Assembly: GCF_900102615.1 (NCBI RefSeq)
Contig: NZ_FMYV01000001.1
Location: 124,913-188,912 of the forward strand
DNA from: Geotoga petraea
GTDB taxonomy: Bacteria > Thermotogota > Thermotogae > Petrotogales > Petrotogaceae
Direction: 5' to 3'
DNA: 64,000 nucleotides
Positions within the stretch are counted from its first letter, which is position 1, and the number at the start of each line of letters is the position of its first letter. Both the position numbers and the translations under genes were made by a program. A model generated the notes under the pieces. It saw nothing but the letters and a program-made list of their open reading frames with translations. It made no database searches and was not told the origin of the DNA. Positions 35,592 to 45,642 of the stretch are shown here, piece by piece.

Positions 35592-36438
35592 ACCAATAAT
35601 ATTTTTAATTACAGGTCTTTCTGGCGCAGGAAAGACCTTTTTATTAAAAACTTTAGAGGATGAAGGTTATTATACAGTTGATAATGTTCCCCCTCATTTG
35701 ATCAAATATTTTGTTGATATGATCTGTTCAAGTGATGTTGATAAATTGGCAATAGTTAGTGATCTAAGGTGGAAAAAAACAGAACAGTTAAGAGAAGCTT
35801 TTTACGATATTGGTGAAAATTTACCTTGTAATTTGCAATTAAAAAAAGTATTTTTAGAAGCCGATGCCACTTCGCTAATAAACAGATTTAGAAAGTCCAG
35901 AAGAAGTCATCCTTTAGATTTACCTATAGAAGAGGCTATAGTAAAAGAAAAAGAAATTTTAAAAGATATTAAATCTATCAGTGATATTATAATTGACACA
36001 TCCAACACAGAACCATATGAATTCAGAAAAAAGTTTTTTCAAATAATAAAACAGAAAGAAAGACCTTTAAAATTAAATATTGTTAGTTTTGGTTTTAAAA
36101 ATGGAATTCCAAATAGTGCCGATTATGTTTTTGATGTAAGGTATCTGCCTAATCCTTTCTATATCTATGATATATATAAATTTACAGGGTTAGATCAAGA
36201 AGTATCTGAATATTTAAAAGATTTCGAAGATACAAAAAAAACGATAAATAAATTAACTTCTTTTGCAAAGTTTGTCCAGGATAAGTACTCTGAATCAGGA
36301 AGAGTAGAAGCTTATTTTTGTATAGGTTGTACTGGAGGGAAACACAGATCTGTTTACATTGCTCAACAATTATATGAAAGATTATTGGATGAAAAAAGAG
36401 ACGTAAGTATTACTCATAGGGATATTGAAAAGGAGTGA
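35584..36438 (+). CDS. rapZ: RNase adapter / nucleotide-binding protein RapZ (YvcJ)
   Basis: A 284-aa P-loop protein. In Enterobacteria RapZ controls GlmS through small RNAs; in Gram-positives YvcJ is less defined. Walker A is GLSGAGKT (11-18). The C-terminal domain has KFVQDKYSESGR and CIGCTGGKHRSVY, the conserved phosphate/RNA-binding loop. It overlaps murI and is followed directly by yvcK and whiA, the classic conserved cluster. A link with amino-sugar supply for the cell wall is known for the family. Confidence 0.93.
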   Translation: MNKPIIFLITGLSGAGKTFLLKTLEDEGYYTVDNVPPHLIKYFVDMICSSDVDKLAIVSDLRWKKTEQLREAFYDIGENLPCNLQLKKVFLEADATSLINRFRKSRRSHPLDLPIEEAIVKEKEILKDIKSISDIIIDTSNTEPYEFRKKFFQIIKQKERPLKLNIVSFGFKNGIPNSADYVFDVRYLPNPFYIYDIYKFTGLDQEVSEYLKDFEDTKKTINKLTSFAKFVQDKYSESGRVEAYFCIGCTGGKHRSVYIAQQLYERLLDEKRDVSITHRDIEKE

Positions 36439-36442
36439 TACT

Positions 36443-37378
36443 TTGAAAAATATAGTTGTAATAGGTGGGGGAACTGGATTAAGTCAACTCCTCAGGGGAT
36501 TAAAATGGTTAAAAGAAGTAAACTTAACATCTATAGTTGCTGTGACTGATGAAGGAGGTAGTTCCGGAATAATAAGAAACGATTTTGAAATTCCACCCCC
36601 TGGCGACATACGGAACAACATAATTGCTTTAGCCGAGAAAGAATCGTTAATAACTGAATTATTAGGGTATAGATTTAATGAAGGGTTTTTGAAAAATCAT
36701 AATCTTGGTAACATTATTTTGTTAGCATTAACCAGAATCAATAACAATAATTTTCCGTTGGCAATTAAATCATTATCTGAATTCTTGAATATAAAGGGTA
36801 GAGTTCTACCCTCGTCTTTTGAATTGATAAGAATAGTAGGAGAATTTGTAGATGGAACAGTTGTTTTTGGGGAGAAAAACTTAGTTTCACAAAATAAAAA
36901 GATATCGAGAGTATGGCTTGATGGTAACTCTGAAGCGTATGAAGAGAGCATAACTGCTATAAAAAATTCAGATTGTATTATATTTGGCCCAGGTAGTCTT
37001 TATACAAGTATAATAACAAATTTGCTGGTAAAAGGGATAAAAGAATCCATAAAAGAAAGTAAGTCAAAACTAATTTATATATCCAATATAATGACTCAAC
37101 CAGGAGAAACAAATGAATACAATCTTTCAGACCATGTAGAACAAATAGAATACTATTTAGATTATGAAGTTGACTATATAATTGCCAATTCTGGAAAAAT
37201 ACCTAATTTCATTCTAAATAGATATAAAAAGAGAAATTCTTCGGAAGTAAAGATAGATATGATTGATGACAGAATAATAAAAGATGATTTAGTTTATTTT
37301 ATCAATGAAGAAAAAACTATAGTCAGGCATGATTCCACAAAATTATCAAAAATAATAAAAAATATAATCGGTGATTAA
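36443..37378 (+). CDS. yvcK: Gluconeogenesis factor YvcK (UDP-GlcNAc-binding)
   Basis: A CofD-like protein needed for growth on gluconeogenic carbon sources and for cell shape in Bacillus; it binds UDP-sugars. The start is TTG at 36443 (reads KNIVVIGGGTGLSQ) with AAGGAG 7 bases upstream, giving 311 aa. Motifs are GGGTGLSQLLRGLK, VTDEGGSSG, PPPGDIRNN and FGPGSLYTSI. The RBS lies within the end of rapZ, so the genes are coupled. Confidence 0.93.
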   Translation: MKNIVVIGGGTGLSQLLRGLKWLKEVNLTSIVAVTDEGGSSGIIRNDFEIPPPGDIRNNIIALAEKESLITELLGYRFNEGFLKNHNLGNIILLALTRINNNNFPLAIKSLSEFLNIKGRVLPSSFELIRIVGEFVDGTVVFGEKNLVSQNKKISRVWLDGNSEAYEESITAIKNSDCIIFGPGSLYTSIITNLLVKGIKESIKESKSKLIYISNIMTQPGETNEYNLSDHVEQIEYYLDYEVDYIIANSGKIPNFILNRYKKRNSSEVKIDMIDDRIIKDDLVYFINEEKTIVRHDSTKLSKIIKNIIGD

Positions 37379-37380
37379 AA

Positions 37381-38301
37381 ATGGCTACATTTTCTGAAGA
37401 AGTAAAGATGACTTTAGTCTCAACAAAAATGGAATTTCCTGAAATTGAACTCTACGGAGCAATAAAAGGGAAGGGAGACTTTGTAATAGATGGTTATAGA
37501 AAGTATATAAAAATAACTGTTAACTCACTCAGCTCAATGAAGAGAATCTACAAATTGAGCAAGCTTCTTTTTGGTGATTATATTAGCGCATATGTTAAAA
37601 TGGAAAGAAGATTGAGACTGGGAAGGGTAGGAGAAATACTTCTTGATTTGCCCTCTGTAGAGAAGATAGTTGGCAGGGAAAATATTGATATATATTCTTC
37701 AACACTTCCTAAAAAGATAAAAAACGATCCATTTTTATTTGGAGTTTTTTTAAAAGGGATGTTCTTAACGACTGGTTCGGTATCTTTCAAGTCTTCTTAT
37801 CATTTGGAATTCTTTTTAGATATTTCAGAAGAGTTTGCAGACGACATTGTTGAAACATTTTACAATTTATTGGGCATAAAATCCAATTATATAATAAAAA
37901 ACAACAAAGTTAAATTATATATTAAATCCAGTAGAGATATTTTGAATGTTTTAGAAGTAATGGATTCACACGAATCAGTTGAAAAATTAAATGATATAAT
38001 AAAGGTTAGAGAATTGAAAGGAAATGTGACCAGAACAATAAATTTTTTAACAGCAAATGCGATGAAGACAGCGGAAAGTTCTTCAAAACAAATAAATGAT
38101 ATACTTCTTATACAAGAAAAAATAGGATTGGATAATTTGGATAAGAATTTAAAACAGATAGCAGAACACAGACTTGAAAATGAAGATCAAAGTTTGAAGG
38201 AAATGGCAGAAGACTTGAATATAAAAAAATCTACTCTTTATAGCAGAATTAAAAAGATAAAAGAAATTGCAAAGGATTTAGAACAAGGGGATAAAGAATA
38301 A
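37381..38301 (+). CDS. whiA: DNA-binding regulator WhiA
   Basis: A 306-aa protein with an N-terminal domain of homing-endonuclease (LAGLIDADG-like) fold without the catalytic residues, and a C-terminal helix-turn-helix (LKEMAEDLNIKKSTLYSRIKKI). In Gram-positives WhiA affects division and chromosome segregation. It starts 2 bases after the yvcK stop, completing rapZ-yvcK-whiA. Here the HTH arm is directly followed by nrdR. Confidence 0.92.
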   Translation: MATFSEEVKMTLVSTKMEFPEIELYGAIKGKGDFVIDGYRKYIKITVNSLSSMKRIYKLSKLLFGDYISAYVKMERRLRLGRVGEILLDLPSVEKIVGRENIDIYSSTLPKKIKNDPFLFGVFLKGMFLTTGSVSFKSSYHLEFFLDISEEFADDIVETFYNLLGIKSNYIIKNNKVKLYIKSSRDILNVLEVMDSHESVEKLNDIIKVRELKGNVTRTINFLTANAMKTAESSSKQINDILLIQEKIGLDNLDKNLKQIAEHRLENEDQSLKEMAEDLNIKKSTLYSRIKKIKEIAKDLEQGDKE

Positions 38302-38316
38302 GGTGGGTGGTTTTCT

Positions 38317-38772
38317 TTGAAATGTCCATTTTGTGGAAATGAAGAAACAAAAGTCCTTGACTCAAGACCTGCAGGAAATGGCAATTCTGTAAGAAGAAGA
38401 AGAGAATGTTTAAAATGTGATAGTAGGTTCACAACATATGAGAGGTATGAAGAAAATAAGATAAGAGTAATCAAAAAAGAAGGAAAAAGAGAATTATTTG
38501 ATAGAGAAAAAATAAAAGATGGATTAATAAAAGCTTGTGAAAAAAGATCAGTTACTTCAGAACAAATTGAAGAAATAGTTGAAAATATAGAAGATGAAAT
38601 AAGAAGAACTGGAAAATCTGAGATACCTTCAACAGAAATTGGAGATAAGGTAATGAACAGGCTAAAAGATATTGATCATGTATCTTATGTTAGATTTGCC
38701 TCAGTTTATAAAGAGTTTAGAGATGTTGACAGTTTTTTAGAAGCTATAAAAGAGTTAAAAAATAATAGATAG
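38317..38772 (+). CDS. nrdR: Transcriptional repressor NrdR
   Basis: Represses ribonucleotide reductase genes, sensing dATP/ATP. The 151-aa protein starts at TTG (38317). It has the N-terminal zinc ribbon (C3xxC6 and C31xxC34), the arginine-rich [11 protein letters not shown], and the ATP-cone ([17 protein letters not shown]). GGTGGGTGG lies upstream. Confidence 0.95.
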   Translation: MKCPFCGNEETKVLDSRPAGNGNSVRRRRECLKCDSRFTTYERYEENKIRVIKKEGKRELFDREKIKDGLIKACEKRSVTSEQIEEIVENIEDEIRRTGKSEIPSTEIGDKVMNRLKDIDHVSYVRFASVYKEFRDVDSFLEAIKELKNNR

Positions 38773-38789
38773 ATTGGGAGGTATATAAA

Positions 38790-39266
38790 ATGGTTGAAGA
38801 AAATTATCAATTAACCAAAGAAGGATATGAACGTTTAAAAAAAGAAAAGGATGAATTAAAGAAAAAACTCATGGGAGAAATTGCCGATAGAATAAAAGAA
38901 GCTCGAGAGCTTGGTGATCTTTCCGAAAATTCTGAATATGAAGAAGCAAAAAATGAACAAGGTAGAATTGATTCAAGAATAAAAGAAATAGAATATATAC
39001 TTGAGCATGCTGAAATTATTGAAGACCAATCAGACAATTCGGAAGTTAGACTTGGAAAAGTTGTGAAAATTTATGATTTTAAATTAAAACAAGAAAATGA
39101 ATTCATGCTTGTTACTCCTCAAGAAGCGGATTTAAAAGATAACAAATTGTCTTCAGATTCAGCAATAGGAAGCGCTATTTTAGGTAGAAAAATAGGAGAA
39201 AAATTGACTATAAAAACTGCCAAAGGTACTACAAAAAAAATAGAAATTAAAGATATAATTTCATAA
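38790..39266 (+). CDS. greA: Transcription elongation factor GreA
   Basis: Rescues backtracked RNA polymerase by stimulating transcript cleavage. The 158-aa protein has the N-terminal coiled coil with the acidic tip [17 protein letters not shown] (about 48-64) and a C-terminal FKBP-like domain with [20 protein letters not shown] precedes the ATG. It lies between nrdR and lysS on the same strand. Confidence 0.95.
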   Translation: MVEENYQLTKEGYERLKKEKDELKKKLMGEIADRIKEARELGDLSENSEYEEAKNEQGRIDSRIKEIEYILEHAEIIEDQSDNSEVRLGKVVKIYDFKLKQENEFMLVTPQEADLKDNKLSSDSAIGSAILGRKIGEKLTIKTAKGTTKKIEIKDIIS

Positions 39267-39294
39267 GATTAAAGAATCAAACGGAGGTGTACTG

Positions 39295-40806
39295 GTGAGT
39301 GAAGTAAAAAAGCAAAGGTTACAAATGATAAAAGAATTGAAAGAACAGGGTATTAACCCTTATCCTTATAAATTCGAAAAAGATTTTAAAGCTCAAGAAA
39401 TTAAAAATAAATATTCTTCTAAACTTGAATCAGGTCAATTATTAGAAGATGAAGTTTTTTCTTTTGCCGGTAGAATAATGACTATAAGAAGTCATGGTAA
39501 ATCAGCATTTATGCATATAAAGGATGATACAGGAAGGATACAGGCGTATATAAGGAAAGACAAGATTGGAGAAGATGCTTTTAATATTTTTAAAAAATAT
39601 ATTGGCAGTGGTGATTGGGTTGGTATTAAAGGATTCCCATTTAAAACAAAAACTGGAGAATTAACTATTTTAGTTTTAGAAATCCAGTTGCTAACAAAAA
39701 CAATCAGACAAATGCCAGAAAAATGGCACGGGTTAAAAGACAAAGAAATAAGATATAGGCAAAGATATGTTGATATGATATCAAATGATAACGTTATAGA
39801 AGTATTCAAAACAAGATCTTTAGCTATCAGATATATGAGAGAATATTTAACAGAACAAGGCTTCTACGAAGTTGAAACCCCAATCCTTGAAAATATCATG
39901 GGTGGCGCAAATGCAAGGCCGTTCATCACTCATTTAAATGTTTATGACCAACCTATGTATTTAAGAATAGCAACCGAGTTACATTTAAAAAGGTTAGTTG
40001 TAGGTGGAATGGAAAAAGTTTACGAAATTGGAAGGATTTTTAGAAATGAAGGAATAGACTATAAACATAATCCTGAATTCACTACAATAGAGTTATATCA
40101 AGCATATGCAGATTATAACGATATAATGGAGTTAACTGAAAATTTGTTGGCATATGTAACAGAAAAAATTCACGGGACGACTAAAGTTAATTATGGTGAA
40201 TTAGAAATAGATTTTAAACCACCTTTTAAAAGAGTTGATATGAGAGAATTCATCAAAGGACATTTGGAAATAGACATATTAGAAGATTCAATGGAAACAA
40301 TGGATCAATACTTGAAAAAGCAAGGCATAGAAGTTCCAATAAAAGAAAGAGGGAAATATATCGATGAACTTTGGGATCTCGTAGAAGATAAAATAATTCA
40401 ACCAACATTTGTTATGAATCATCCTGTAGAAATTTCTCCTCTTGCCAAAAGGCATAGAGAAGACCCAAGATTATCAGAAAGGTTTGAATTAATTGTGAAT
40501 GGATCAGAACTTGCAAATGCATTTAGTGAATTAAACGATGCAGAAGACCAAATGTCCAGATTTAAAGCCCAAGCAGAATTAAAAGATTTAGGAGATGATG
40601 AAGCTCAGTTGATGGATATGGATTTTTTAAGAGCATTAGAATATGGGATGCCACCAACAGGAGGACTTGGGATAGGTATAGATAGATTCTGTATGTTTTT
40701 AACAAACACTCAAACAATAAAGGATATAATCGCTTTCCCACTTTCAAAACCAATGAAGTTCGAAGAAGAAGAGAAAATGATGGATGAAGAACAAGATCAA
40801 GATTAA
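39295..40806 (+). CDS. lysS: Lysyl-tRNA synthetase (class II)
   Basis: Charges tRNA-Lys. The 503-aa protein starts at GTG with GGAGGTG 7 bases upstream. It has an N-terminal OB fold ([20 protein letters not shown]), motif 1 region around [18 protein letters not shown], motif 2 [19 protein letters not shown] and motif 3 [11 protein letters not shown]. The acidic C-terminal tail ([13 protein letters not shown]) is unusual but harmless. No hairpin follows it. Confidence 0.95.
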   Translation: MSEVKKQRLQMIKELKEQGINPYPYKFEKDFKAQEIKNKYSSKLESGQLLEDEVFSFAGRIMTIRSHGKSAFMHIKDDTGRIQAYIRKDKIGEDAFNIFKKYIGSGDWVGIKGFPFKTKTGELTILVLEIQLLTKTIRQMPEKWHGLKDKEIRYRQRYVDMISNDNVIEVFKTRSLAIRYMREYLTEQGFYEVETPILENIMGGANARPFITHLNVYDQPMYLRIATELHLKRLVVGGMEKVYEIGRIFRNEGIDYKHNPEFTTIELYQAYADYNDIMELTENLLAYVTEKIHGTTKVNYGELEIDFKPPFKRVDMREFIKGHLEIDILEDSMETMDQYLKKQGIEVPIKERGKYIDELWDLVEDKIIQPTFVMNHPVEISPLAKRHREDPRLSERFELIVNGSELANAFSELNDAEDQMSRFKAQAELKDLGDDEAQLMDMDFLRALEYGMPPTGGLGIGIDRFCMFLTNTQTIKDIIAFPLSKPMKFEEEEKMMDEEQDQD

Positions 40807-40926
40807 TATTAAGTTTAATTAAATTTAAAGTAAAAATATTTTAAGTACATATAATGTTATTGTATAATAGAAAAGGCTTAATAAAATATAATATTATTTT
40901 TTATAAAAATGGGAGGAGGAACTGAT

Positions 40927-41118
40927 ATGGCTAAAAGATGTGCTATATGTGGGAAAGAGCCTGTTGCTGGTAATAATGTTGCCCATTCTAAAAAGGCAAC
41001 AAGAAGATGGTGGAAACCAAATGTACACAAGGTAAAAGCTGTTATGAAAGATGGATCAGTTAAAAGAATCAAGGTGTGTACTTCTTGCTTGAAAGCAGGA
41101 AAAGTTAAAAGAGCATAA
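40927..41118 (+). CDS. rpmB: 50S ribosomal protein L28
   Basis: The start at 40927 (MAKRCAICGK) follows GGGAGGAGG, giving 63 aa. It is the zinc-type (C+) form with C5xxC8 and a second CxxC (CTSC near residue 51), and the basic HSKKATRRWWKPNVHKVK segment. A TATAAT lies about 60 bases upstream without a clear -35. A strong terminator follows. Confidence 0.95.
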   Translation: MAKRCAICGKEPVAGNNVAHSKKATRRWWKPNVHKVKAVMKDGSVKRIKVCTSCLKAGKVKRA

Positions 41119-41122
41119 AATT

Positions 41123-41148
41123 ATCGACTCTGATTTTTCAGAGTCGAT
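41123..41148 (+). terminator. Rho-independent terminator of rpmB
   Basis: An 11-bp perfect stem (41123-41133 with 41138-41148) with a TTTT loop, followed by a run of T's. Confidence 0.92.
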
Positions 41149-41240
41149 TTTTTTTATGTTATAAAATATCTTAATGTTAATAAATGATAAATATATTTGA
41201 CAAATATAATAAATGGTTATACAATTATATTTGAAAATAA

Positions 41241-41267
41241 AAAATACCAGGAAAATCCTGGTATTTT
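41241..41267 (-). terminator. Terminator of tRNA-Met
   Basis: A 12-bp perfect stem (41241-41252 with 41256-41267, AAA loop) immediately 3' of the tRNA on the minus strand, ending in T's. Confidence 0.8.
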
Positions 41268-41268
41268 A

Positions 41269-41346
41269 TGGTGGGCTCGGGTGGACTCGAACCACCGACC
41301 ACTCGGTTATGAGCCGAGGGCTCTGACCAAACTGAGCTACGAGCCC
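41269..41346 (-). tRNA. tRNA-Met (CAT), elongator type
   Basis: On the minus strand, acceptor GGGCTCG pairs with CGAGCCC. The anticodon arm CTCGG-CTCATAA-CCGAG gives anticodon CAT. The T arm is GGTGGTTCGAGTCCACC, with an encoded CCA after discriminator A. It lacks the initiator's three G-C pairs in the anticodon stem. An Ile2 tRNA (modified CAT) cannot be fully excluded, but the body resembles elongator tRNA-Met. Confidence 0.88.
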
Positions 41347-41359
41347 AAATCCGTAAATA

Positions 41360-41388
41360 ATTATAACACGGCACATCATTATTGTCAA
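41360..41388 (-). promoter_or_regulatory. Sigma-A-type promoter of tRNA-Met
   Basis: On the minus strand, TTGACA (41388-41383), a 17-base spacer and TATAAT (41365-41360), both hexamers perfect. Confidence 0.85.
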
Positions 41389-41457
41389 CTACTTTTTTAT
41401 ACAAAATAAAAATATAATAAAATGTTTATAAATTTGAAAAAAAGTGGGGTGTTAATT

Positions 41458-41628
41458 TTGAATATCCAAATGAAAGATAGAGTGGACAGAGATGACCCGG
41501 TTCAAAAATTAATGAAAATTTATCCAAGATTTTTTGTTATCAAAGCAGTATTAAAAACATTACAGTCAAAGGAAAGAATAGAAAGAAAAATATTAGAAGA
41601 AAAAATCATAGAAGAATTGAAAAAATAA
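41458..41628 (+). CDS. Small hypothetical protein
   Basis: A 56-aa basic, helical protein starting at TTG (41458), with GGGGTG upstream; an in-frame ATG at 41422 lacks a good RBS. It reads as a proline break (DDPVQKLMKIYPRFFVIKAV) and a lysine/glutamate-rich helix. No known domain is recognised. It has its own terminator and a plausible RBS, which argues for a real gene. Confidence 0.5.
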   Translation: MNIQMKDRVDRDDPVQKLMKIYPRFFVIKAVLKTLQSKERIERKILEEKIIEELKK

Positions 41629-41649
41629 GGAAGTGATCACTTCCTTATT
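41624..41649. terminator. Bidirectional palindromic terminator
   Basis: A perfect 26-base palindrome that contains the stop of the small ORF and reaches the stop of murJ. A/T tails extend on both sides. Confidence 0.8.
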
Positions 41650-43121
41650 TTTATAACTCTTAATGCTTTATCTATATATTTTATTTTTGTAATATAAGCG
41701 AACAAAAAGTAAATTAATATACTACTCAAAACTAAGAATATTGTGTATATTCTTCCTTCTGTTAAATTCCTCATCAATAGAATATAAAAGACCATTGCTA
41801 TTGTCGACGCCATAACTTTCATTATTTCCAATATGTCATTTGGTCCCAGTGATTTAAAGGCTAAGTGTCCCGACATGACCATCCCTACAAATCCCGAGAT
41901 TGCTGTTGCCATTGCTATTCCTTCTATGCCATAAAGTCTAACTAATAAAACATCTAAAATGGCATTAATTGCAAGCATAACAATCGAAACAATTGTTGGA
42001 AATTTTGTATTTAGATCTGAATGAAAAGTTCTTACAAAGATGCCATGTAAAGAATAAAAAGGTAACCCAAATGAGTAAAAAGCCATTGTACTTGCAGTTA
42101 TTATTGTATCTTGTGAAGTAAAGCTTCCATGTTGGTAAATTAAAGAAATTAATTGATTATTTAAAAAGATCAAACCAGCCATAGAAGGAAGTGAAAAAAA
42201 TAGAGTTAGATGTATGCTTTCTTTTAAAAAATTATTATACTCATTTTTATCATTTTTTTCAATTGCTTTAGATAATTTTGGTAATAAAGCATTTGCAACA
42301 CTTACTGCAAAAATTCCTAAAGGTAATTGGTACAGCCTCAAGGCGTACTGAATTGTAGATACTCCTCCTGTTCCTGTCCATGTTGCTATATTGGTGTCTA
42401 TTAAAGTATTAAAAGTTGAGACCGCAACACCTAATAAAGCTGGTCCAAATAAACCCATAATTTGTTTCACATGTTTTATGTTAAAATAAAATTGAACTTT
42501 AAATCCAGTTTTCTTTAGAAAAATAAAAACAAATATAAATTGAGCTATACCTCCAAGAGTGAACCCTATAGTAGGTCCTAAAATTCTTGGTAAAAATAAA
42601 AAAGATAAAAAAATGAAGATGATAGTTAATATATTGGTCAAAGCCGGTGCCAAAGCAGGTACAAAATATATATCTTTAGTATTTAAAACTCCTGAAATAA
42701 TTGCCCATAGGGAGATAAATATTATGAAAGGATATGTAATCTTCATTAAACTTCCTGTTAAGGAAAGAGTTTCTTCGCCTAACCCTGATCCTAATAAAAA
42801 AGCAAATCCATCAGAAAACAAAAAAACTGGAATATATAACAAAATTGTAACAATTAAAGTTAACCAAAAGGTGGTACTTAAAAAATTTTGAGCTTCTTCA
42901 GGCTTTTTTCTTGAAAAAAGTGGTATGAAAGAAGACGACAAAGCACCTTCGGCAAAAATTCTTCTTAAAAAGAATGGCAAAAGAATTGCTATTAAATATG
43001 CATCATATTCTGAACTTCTTCCAAAATAATGGGCAAAAGTTGCATCTCTAAAAAGTCCAAGCACCCTACTAATTAAAGTTGCTAGCGCAAATAAAAAAGA
43101 ATGCTTAAAAAGTAAAGACAT
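41637..43121 (-). CDS. murJ: Lipid II flippase MurJ (MviN family)
   Basis: A polytopic membrane protein that flips lipid II for peptidoglycan synthesis. The start at 43121 (MSLLFKHSFLFALATLISRV) has AAAGGA at 9 bases; two ATGs slightly upstream lie too close to that RBS. 494 aa with about 14 hydrophobic helices. Family motifs are LISRVLGLFRDATFAHYFG and ILPFFLRRIFAEGALSSSFIP. It follows upp on the same strand and ends at a palindromic terminator. Confidence 0.93.
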   Translation of the reverse strand: MSLLFKHSFLFALATLISRVLGLFRDATFAHYFGRSSEYDAYLIAILLPFFLRRIFAEGALSSSFIPLFSRKKPEEAQNFLSTTFWLTLIVTILLYIPVFLFSDGFAFLLGSGLGEETLSLTGSLMKITYPFIIFISLWAIISGVLNTKDIYFVPALAPALTNILTIIFIFLSFLFLPRILGPTIGFTLGGIAQFIFVFIFLKKTGFKVQFYFNIKHVKQIMGLFGPALLGVAVSTFNTLIDTNIATWTGTGGVSTIQYALRLYQLPLGIFAVSVANALLPKLSKAIEKNDKNEYNNFLKESIHLTLFFSLPSMAGLIFLNNQLISLIYQHGSFTSQDTIITASTMAFYSFGLPFYSLHGIFVRTFHSDLNTKFPTIVSIVMLAINAILDVLLVRLYGIEGIAMATAISGFVGMVMSGHLAFKSLGPNDILEIMKVMASTIAMVFYILLMRNLTEGRIYTIFLVLSSILIYFLFAYITKIKYIDKALRVIKIRK

Positions 43122-43137
43122 TAACATCATCCTTTAA

Positions 43138-43161
43138 AAATGAGGATGCAGAAAAGCACCC
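43138..43161 (-). terminator. Weak terminator between upp and murJ
   Basis: On the minus strand GAGGGTGC pairs with GCATCCTC (one G-U), followed by ATTTTT. The T-run overlaps the murJ leader, so read-through to murJ is likely partial. Confidence 0.55.
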
Positions 43162-43163
43162 TC

Positions 43164-43793
<630 letters not shown>

Positions 43794-43908
43794 TCAAAAG
43801 ACACCTCCATTTCTTTATTATTTTATCATAAATAAACATCCATTGCCATGAATTTACATTATTTTATTATAAAATATTTTGAGTTATAATATTTATGAGG
43901 TGAGAAAA

Positions 43909-44616
43909 ATGAGCAAAAAAATATCAATGTTATTTGTGATCCTTACGTTTGTCGTGTTAACTTTTGGAGAGGTTACTACCGAATTTAAATTCTATTTCGT
44001 TTTTGGTGACAAGATTGATTCTGGAATAAAAGCTAATATCAATTACCAGTATTCTTCAGAAGAATGGGCGTTTTTAAGTATTAAGTCAAATTTTTATCCA
44101 GTCACTATAAAAATCAACGATCAAAAATTAGTATTAAGATCAGATAAACAAACGATTGTTGTAAGGCCCGGAAAGATCAAGATAACATATAACAACAATT
44201 CATTTTTTTACCAAGCAAAAAGAGGTGATAATGCAATTTCATTGGTAAAAAATATTCAGTTGAAACCTAATATAACATACATAGAGTTTCGAGATGAAGT
44301 ATCTCCAAACGGTGATTGGGACAGAGATAAAATGAAATTAGTTATTAATTCGAACACTTATGCAAAATTAAGGCTTGATGTAGGCAACGAGTCTTTTGAA
44401 AAAGAAATATTTCCCGGAGATAACCAGTTGTATTTTGATTTTAAAAATATAGATGATGGAATTTATAAGGCATACGTCAAAATATACAATGAAAAGGGTA
44501 GTGTTGAAAAAGAAAAAAATATTTTGATAGATAGAACCCAAAAAAGTTATGGTAAAGAAATCTTATTTGGTTTTATAGCTTTTTTTGCTGGATTAATTAT
44601 ATGGGATTCGCTATGA
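43909..44616 (+). CDS. Secreted protein with C-terminal membrane anchor, unknown
   Basis: A 235-aa protein starting at 43909 (MSKKISMLFVILTFVVLTFG) with GAGGTG at 8 bases; the first 20 residues form a signal peptide. The middle is beta-rich: a PEGA-like strand pair (YPVTIKINDQKLVL, TIVVRPGKIKITYNNN) and an Ig-like unit EVSPNGDWDRDKMKL as in FlgD-Ig/CHU_C-type domains. It ends in a hydrophobic helix (EILFGFIAFFAGLIIWDSL). It would sit outside the inner membrane with a C-terminal anchor. A TATAAT lies 19 bases before the ATG. Function unknown; it is upstream of murB but with its own spacer. Confidence 0.6.
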   Translation: MSKKISMLFVILTFVVLTFGEVTTEFKFYFVFGDKIDSGIKANINYQYSSEEWAFLSIKSNFYPVTIKINDQKLVLRSDKQTIVVRPGKIKITYNNNSFFYQAKRGDNAISLVKNIQLKPNITYIEFRDEVSPNGDWDRDKMKLVINSNTYAKLRLDVGNESFEKEIFPGDNQLYFDFKNIDDGIYKAYVKIYNEKGSVEKEKNILIDRTQKSYGKEILFGFIAFFAGLIIWDSL

Positions 44617-44661
44617 TATTTATGTTATTATATAATTAAAAATAGTTAAAGGAGTTTTTTT

Positions 44662-45633
44662 ATGATAATTGATGAAAACTTGTTAGAAAATTTATATTGC
44701 AATGGGTGTGATATTCGTAAAGATGAGCCACTTAAAAATCACACCAACTTTAGAATAGGGGGTCCCACTCCATATATGTTTTTCCCCAGAACTAAGAAAA
44801 GTTTTGTATATACTTTAAGAACTATTAGAAAAAATGGAATAGATTATAGAGTAATTGGTGGGGGAGCAAATATATTAGTTAAAGATGAAGCTTTGGATTT
44901 TGTAGTTATATCAACAAAATATCTTTCCAACCTTTCTTTGAGAAATGAAGATATAACGAAATATTTGTTAATGGAAAACTCAAAGTTAATTAATATTGGA
45001 TTCAAAGACGAAGATGTATACGCTGAAACAGGAGTAAATCTTTCAAGAGTGGCAAATTGGTGCTCAGAAGATGGATTATCTGGCTTGGAATTTGCTTCAG
45101 GAATTCCTGGTACTGTTGGTGGGGCTGTATTCATGAATGCTGGAGCTTACGAAGGTGAGATGAAAGATATCGTTAAAAGTGTTGAAGTGTACGATGTTTA
45201 CAATGACAGTGTGGAAATTTTATCCAATGAAGCTTTAAATTTTTCTTACAGACATAGCATTCTGCAAGAAAAAGAACTGATAGTATTATCAGTAATTTTT
45301 AAACTTGAAAAAAAAGATATAAATGAAATTTTTAATAAAATAGAAGAACTATCTCAAAAAAGATGGTCAAAACAACCTTTAGATTTGCCTTCAGCTGGCA
45401 GTATATTCAAAAGGCCTCGACAAGATTTTTATGTTGGCACAACTATAGATAAATTAGGTTTGAAAGGTTTTAGTCTTGGAGATGCAATGATTTCAAAAAA
45501 ACATGCTGGATTTATAGTTAACAAAGGTAATGCTACTTTTAAGGAAGTTTTAGGAGTTATTAACGAAGTTAGGAAAATAGTAAAAGAAAAATATGATACA
45601 GAATTAACAGTTGAACCTGAAATATGGGACTAG
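44662..45633 (+). CDS. murB: UDP-N-acetylenolpyruvoylglucosamine reductase
   Basis: Reduces UDP-GlcNAc-enolpyruvate to UDP-MurNAc with FAD and NADPH. The 323-aa protein has the FAD-binding VIGGGANILVKD (about 74-85), GLEFASGIPGTVGGAVFMNAG, the catalytic serine region SAGSIFKRP and EPEIWD at the end; the tyrosine in SYRHSIL fits the MurB type. AAAGGAG precedes the ATG. Confidence 0.95.
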   Translation: MIIDENLLENLYCNGCDIRKDEPLKNHTNFRIGGPTPYMFFPRTKKSFVYTLRTIRKNGIDYRVIGGGANILVKDEALDFVVISTKYLSNLSLRNEDITKYLLMENSKLINIGFKDEDVYAETGVNLSRVANWCSEDGLSGLEFASGIPGTVGGAVFMNAGAYEGEMKDIVKSVEVYDVYNDSVEILSNEALNFSYRHSILQEKELIVLSVIFKLEKKDINEIFNKIEELSQKRWSKQPLDLPSAGSIFKRPRQDFYVGTTIDKLGLKGFSLGDAMISKKHAGFIVNKGNATFKEVLGVINEVRKIVKEKYDTELTVEPEIWD

Positions 45634-45642
45634 GAGGATTAA

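Noticed and set aside
41197..41409. Plus-strand frame across tRNA-Met
   Set aside because: It covers a tRNA, its terminator and its promoter; chance frame.
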